DNA from: Stenotrophomonas humi
GTDB lineage: Bacteria; Pseudomonadota; Gammaproteobacteria; Xanthomonadales; Xanthomonadaceae
Length of the DNA: 64,000 nucleotides
Direction: 5' to 3'
NCBI RefSeq assembly: GCF_001431415.1
Contig: NZ_LDJI01000009.1
Span: 145,863 to 209,862 of the forward strand
A program made the position numbers and the translations under genes. Each line of letters opens with the position of its first letter. Position 1 is the first letter of the stretch. Under the pieces are notes generated by a model. That model saw nothing but the letters and a program-made list of their open reading frames with translations, did not search any database and had not been told where the DNA came from. Shown one piece after another: positions 60,357 through 64,000 of the stretch.

Positions 60357-60544
60357 AACGCCTGGGCCGGGTGAACAGGAGCGCGACGTGAGTGAGGGCT
60401 GCAGCATCGGCTTGCTGCAGGTGAACACGGGAGCAATGCCCTCATGCACTCCCGCGCCCCACTCCCATTCACTCACTCACGCCGTATAGCCGTAGCCGTC
60501 GATATCGGGCAAGCTCCCGGGCCAGTGTGTTTTCGGAACAACCG

Positions 60545-62446
60545 ATGCCTTCCAGCCCGCTTCGCATTCTTGCGCTCGCAATCGCTTCAATCATGACGCT
60601 CTCCGCCACGGCACCTGCCGAGGCCGCCAAGAAAAAGAGCCAGCGCCCGACTGCGTCGCAGAGCCGCGCCGCCAAACCCAGGCCGCGCACCGCGCCGCGA
60701 CCGGCCCCCCGCCGCGCGGCACCGGCACCGCTGCCAGTCCGCCAGGACAAGGCCAGCCAGCTGAACCGCATCTACGACGAGTACTGGGATGCCTCGATGC
60801 GGTTGAACCCGTTGCAGGCCACATTCCAGGGCGACACTCGTTTCAACGACCAGCTTCCCAATTTCCTGTCATCGGCCTCACGCCAGCAATCCCATGACTT
60901 CATGGTCGAGTGGCTGGGCAAGGTGGAGAAAGTAGGCCCCGATGGCCTGCAGGGCCAGGACCTGCTCAGCTACGAAATCTTCCTGCGCGATGCGCATGTG
61001 TCATTGGCCGGTGAGCAATACCCGACCTGGATGATGCCGATCAACCAGTACTACAACCTGTCCAGCATCATCGCCGTGCTCGGCTCCGGTGCCGGTGCGC
61101 AGCCGTTCCGCACGGTCAAGGACTACGAAAACTGGTCGCGGCGTTCACTGGGCATCCCGGGCCTGTTCGAGCAGGCCATCGCCAACATGCGCGAAGGCAT
61201 GGCCGCGGGCGTGGTGCAACCGCGCACGCTGATGGAAAAGGTGCTGCCGCAGCTGGATGCGGTGATCAAACCGACCGCCGAGGAAAGCCTGTTCTGGGGC
61301 CCCATCCGCAACCTGCCTGAAGACTTCTCCGCCGCAGACAAGGCGCGGCTGACCGCCGAATACAAACGCATGATCGAGTACCGGATCATGCCGGCCTACC
61401 GCTCGCTTCGCGGCTTCATCGCTACCGAGTACATGCCGGCCACACGCCGCACCGATGGCATGAGCGCACTGCCCAATGGTCAGGCCTGGTACGCCTACAA
61501 CGTAGCCAGCAGTACCACGCCGGTGCGCACGCCGGCGGAAATCCACGCGCTCGGTGAGCAGGAAGTAAAGGATCTGCAGGCACGCATCACCACGGTGATG
61601 AAAGACGCCCGGATCCGCGGCTCGATGCAGAAGAATTTCAACGCGATGCGCAGCGATCGCCAGTTCGTCTTCAAGGACGCCAATGCGCTGCTTGCGCGTT
61701 ACCGCGAAACCGGTCAGCGCGTGGAAGCGGCCCTGCCGCGCATGTTCAACCAGCGCCCCAAGGCCGCACTGGAAATCAAACCGGTGGAACCGGAGCGCGC
61801 GCTCACCGCCAGCGCCGCCAGCTACCAGCCCGGCAGTGGCGACGGCCAGCAACCCGGAGTCTTGTACGTGAACACCAGCGACCTGCCCTCGCGCAAGCGC
61901 TGGTCGGTCACCCTGCAGTATCTGCACGAGGGCATTCCCGGCCATCACTTCCAGCTGGGCGCACAGCAGGAACTGGCAGGCCTGCCGCGCTTCCGTCGCC
62001 TCGGTGGCGATGTCGCCTTCGTCGAGGGCTGGGGTCTGTATGCCGAATCGCTGGGTGAAGAGCTTGATCTCTACAACGATCCCTACGACCACCTGGGCTA
62101 TCTGCAGACCACCTTGCTGCGCACCGTGCGACTGGTCGCCGACACCGGTTTGAATGCCAGCGGCTGGAATCGCCAGCAGACCATCGATTACATGGTCGAC
62201 AATGCCGACATCTCGGCCACGGATGCCGCCTCCGAAGTGGAGCGTTTCATGGCGCTGCCCGGGCAGACGCTGGCGCTGCGCGTCGGCGAGATCAAGATCA
62301 AGCTGCTGCGCGACAAGGCCAAGGCCGCGCTGGGCGAGCGCTTCGATGTGCGCGAATTCCATCATGAGATATTGAAGGACGGCTCGATGCCGCTGGATAT
62401 TCTGGAAGCCAAGATCGACCGCTGGATTGCCAGCAAGAAAGCCTGA
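60545..62446 (+). CDS. DUF885 family hydrolase
   Basis: The 633-residue protein has a signal peptide (ILALAIASIMTLSATAPAEA), a basic Pro/Ala-rich linker, and a large helical domain with the zinc-type motif HEGIPGHHFQ (about residue 461-470) and FVEGWGLYAE. This is the DUF885 pattern, metallopeptidase-like. The ATG at 60545 is used; the upstream GTG adds six residues. Confidence 0.9.
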   Translation: MPSSPLRILALAIASIMTLSATAPAEAAKKKSQRPTASQSRAAKPRPRTAPRPAPRRAAPAPLPVRQDKASQLNRIYDEYWDASMRLNPLQATFQGDTRFNDQLPNFLSSASRQQSHDFMVEWLGKVEKVGPDGLQGQDLLSYEIFLRDAHVSLAGEQYPTWMMPINQYYNLSSIIAVLGSGAGAQPFRTVKDYENWSRRSLGIPGLFEQAIANMREGMAAGVVQPRTLMEKVLPQLDAVIKPTAEESLFWGPIRNLPEDFSAADKARLTAEYKRMIEYRIMPAYRSLRGFIATEYMPATRRTDGMSALPNGQAWYAYNVASSTTPVRTPAEIHALGEQEVKDLQARITTVMKDARIRGSMQKNFNAMRSDRQFVFKDANALLARYRETGQRVEAALPRMFNQRPKAALEIKPVEPERALTASAASYQPGSGDGQQPGVLYVNTSDLPSRKRWSVTLQYLHEGIPGHHFQLGAQQELAGLPRFRRLGGDVAFVEGWGLYAESLGEELDLYNDPYDHLGYLQTTLLRTVRLVADTGLNASGWNRQQTIDYMVDNADISATDAASEVERFMALPGQTLALRVGEIKIKLLRDKAKAALGERFDVREFHHEILKDGSMPLDILEAKIDRWIASKKA

Positions 62447-62466
62447 CAACCAACCCAGGAGTTGCC

Positions 62467-63537
62467 ATGTACCGGTGGATGTACCGACTCGCCCCGCTGT
62501 GCCTGTTCGCGTTCTCCACCGCCATGGCGGCCCCCGTCGTGGCACCGCCGGACCCCGGCATCGATGCCTTGATGCAGCGTTATGACGGCCAGGTCCCCGG
62601 TGCATCGGTGCTGGTGCTCAAGGACGGCCAACCCGCGTTCCGGCGCAGCTACGGATTGGCCGTGGTCGAAGACCGCACCGCGGTCACGCCGGCCAGCAAT
62701 TTCCGCCTGGCCTCGGTGAGCAAGCAGTTCACCGCCGCAGCCGTTCTGCTGTTGGCCGAGGACGGCACGTTGTCCATCGACGATCCACTGAAGAAATGGC
62801 TGCCCAGCCTGCCCACCGTGGCCGACGGCATGACCCTGCGGCAGTTGCTCAGCCACACCAGCGGCCTGCTCGATTACGAAGACCTGATGGATCCGGCCGA
62901 CACCCGCCAGGTACACGACATCGACGTACTGCGGCTGCTGGAAAAAGAGAACCGCACCTATTTCGCCCCCGGCAGCAGCTACCGCTACAGCAACAGCGGC
63001 TACGCGCTGCTCGCATTGGTGGTGGGTAAGGCATCGGGCAGCGATTTCGCCACATTCCTGCGCCAGCGCATTTTTCTACCGCTGGGCATGACCCATAGCT
63101 ACGCGCACCAGGACGGCGTCGACGACGTACCCAACCGCGCCTACGGCTACAGCGAAATCGACGGGCGTTGGCAGCGCACCGACCAGAGCACCACCAGCGC
63201 GGTGCTTGGCGACGGCGGCATCTATTCCTCAATCGACGACCTGGCCAAGTGGGACGCCGCGCTGTACGACGAACGCCTGCTGCGCCGCAGTTCACTGCAA
63301 CTGGCCTTCAGCCCGGCGACCAGAACCAACGAGCCGGATGTGCCGCATTACGGCTTTGGCTGGCGCATCAATGGAGATGCGCTGTGGCACAGCGGCGAGA
63401 GCATTGGCTTCCGCAACGTGATCGTGCGGTATCCCAAGCAGAAGCTGACGGTGATCGTACTGACCAACCGCAATGAACCAGAACCCTATTCACTGGCGAT
63501 CGACATCGCCCGCCGCTGGCTGGATGCAGCGCGATGA
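62467..63537 (+). CDS. Serine hydrolase, class C beta-lactamase fold
   Basis: The 356-residue protein has a signal peptide and the penicillin-binding motifs SVSK (SxxK, about residue 79), YSN (about 177) and HSGE (about 302, in the KTG place). Such proteins are esterases, peptidases or DD-carboxypeptidases as often as beta-lactamases. It follows the DUF885 gene by 20 bp and overlaps the VOC gene by 4 nt. Confidence 0.9.
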   Translation: MYRWMYRLAPLCLFAFSTAMAAPVVAPPDPGIDALMQRYDGQVPGASVLVLKDGQPAFRRSYGLAVVEDRTAVTPASNFRLASVSKQFTAAAVLLLAEDGTLSIDDPLKKWLPSLPTVADGMTLRQLLSHTSGLLDYEDLMDPADTRQVHDIDVLRLLEKENRTYFAPGSSYRYSNSGYALLALVVGKASGSDFATFLRQRIFLPLGMTHSYAHQDGVDDVPNRAYGYSEIDGRWQRTDQSTTSAVLGDGGIYSSIDDLAKWDAALYDERLLRRSSLQLAFSPATRTNEPDVPHYGFGWRINGDALWHSGESIGFRNVIVRYPKQKLTVIVLTNRNEPEPYSLAIDIARRWLDAAR

Positions 63538-63926
63538 AACTGCTGGCCGGCATCCATCATGTCGCCGTGATCAGCGCGGACTATGCACGTTCGCGTGACT
63601 TCTATACGCGCATCCTGGGGCTGGAAGTGATCGCGGAGAACTTCCGCGCCGAGCGCGGCTCGTGGAAGCTGGACCTGCGCCTGCCCGATGGCAGTCAGCT
63701 GGAGTTGTTCTCCTTTCCCAATCCACCCGCGCGTCCAAGCCGGCCGGAAGCGTGTGGCTTGCGCCATCTGGCGTTCCGCGTGGACGCATTGGATGACGTT
63801 GTCGCCCATCTACAGCGCGAGGGCGTAGCGTGCGAGCCGATCCGTGTGGATGAGTTCACCGGTCGGCGTTTCACCTTCTTTGCTGATCCGGATGATCTGC
63901 CGCTGGAGTTGTACGAAGGCGAGTGA
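63534..63926 (+). CDS. VOC family protein (glyoxalase-like, GloA2/YaeR)
   Basis: The 130-residue protein has the VOC pattern: IHHVAVISADYARSRDFYTR with metal His, FSFPNPPARPSRPEACGLRH with a second His, and a final metal Glu in LPLELYEGE. It resembles the GloA2/YaeR subgroup. The reaction is not certain. It is translationally coupled to the serine hydrolase. Confidence 0.9.
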   Translation: MKLLAGIHHVAVISADYARSRDFYTRILGLEVIAENFRAERGSWKLDLRLPDGSQLELFSFPNPPARPSRPEACGLRHLAFRVDALDDVVAHLQREGVACEPIRVDEFTGRRFTFFADPDDLPLELYEGE

Positions 63927-63927
63927 G

Positions 63928-63972
63928 GCTTTTGGCTCCTTTGGCTTTTGGCTCCTTTGGCTTTTGGCTCCT
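63928..63972. repeat. 16-bp tandem repeat
   Basis: GCTTTTGGCTCCTTTG is repeated twice (63928 and 63944), followed by 13 bases of a third copy. It lies directly after the VOC stop. Confidence 0.85.
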
Positions 63973-63984
63973 GATTTAGCCCCT

Positions 63985-64000
63985 CTCCCGCCAGCGGGAG
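63985..64000. repeat. REP-like hairpin at the window end
   Basis: CTCCCGC-CA-GCGGGAG is a 7-bp palindrome, preceded by CCC. Such CCCTCTCCCG hairpins are common intergenic elements in Xanthomonadaceae and can serve as terminators. The element continues beyond the window. Confidence 0.6.

Noticed and set aside
61145..62605. A 486-codon minus-strand frame
   Set aside because: It is antisense to the DUF885 gene, which has a signal peptide and a HEGIPGHH motif; the minus frame shows none.

Overview
The window is high-GC gammaproteobacterial DNA of the Xanthomonadaceae type, most like Stenotrophomonas and its relatives; the genus is inferred from gene content and is not proven. The left 23.4 kb is the integrase-side part of a temperate, P22-like (podovirus-type) prophage inserted at a tRNA-Val(GAC) gene. 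The rest is host chromosome.

Prophage, 1-23422. Leftward genes, read from the immunity region to the window edge: Cro-like repressor, CII-like regulator, O-type replication protein with 21-bp iterons inside its gene, a Rmf/CrpP-like protein, NinB, a DUF1364 nuclease, RusA, a Q-like candidate, a promoter with an intrinsic terminator directly behind it, three tRNAs, DUF5664 nucleotide hydrolase, metallophosphoesterase, endolysin, holin, Rz/Rz1 spanins, two more tRNAs, small and large terminase, portal and scaffold. Rightward genes: a densely overlapping set of small early proteins, an uncharacterised 173-aa protein coupled to a YqaJ-type exonuclease and SSB, a probable structured RNA, DUF551-like and zinc-ribbon proteins, excisionase and integrase. 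Between the two arms lies the immunity region (13.4-15.6 kb): an HTH repressor, a gene overlapping it, and a convergent membrane-protein gene pair. Two lytic promoters at its edges have the same layout and carry the same 15-bp operators, 25 bp apart, so one repressor probably controls both arms.

Host, 23.4-34.1 kb. tRNA-Val, uvrB, a FimT/GspH pseudopilin, two inverted tRNA-Asn(GTT) genes each with its own terminator, then a leftward housekeeping cluster leuS-lptE-holA-nadD-rsfS-rlmH and a DUF998 membrane protein.

Host, 34.5-53.3 kb, surface and adhesion. An OmpA-like lipoprotein, a 1240-aa trimeric autotransporter and an AraC-family regulator lie leftward. They are divergent from a complete Tad (Flp) pilus locus: flp pilin, prepilin peptidase, TadE, CpaB, CpaC, CpaE, CpaF, TadB, TadC, TadD, DUF3613 and a TadG-like protein, followed by a DUF2968 protein and a strong terminator.

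Host, 53.4-64 kb. A CnoX-type thioredoxin/TPR protein, an overlapping pair of LysM-FecR protein and CHASE2-GGDEF diguanylate cyclase, a DUF4442 thioesterase-like protein, an unknown membrane-anchored protein, a DUF502 membrane protein, a DUF885 lipoprotein-type hydrolase, a class C beta-lactamase-fold hydrolase and a VOC protein. The window ends in a short tandem repeat and a REP-like hairpin.

The least explained material is the structured RNA near 19.2-19.4 kb (it carries an 11-nt match to the 16S rRNA 3' end), the annealing-protein candidate next to the exonuclease, and the membrane-protein pair in the immunity region.
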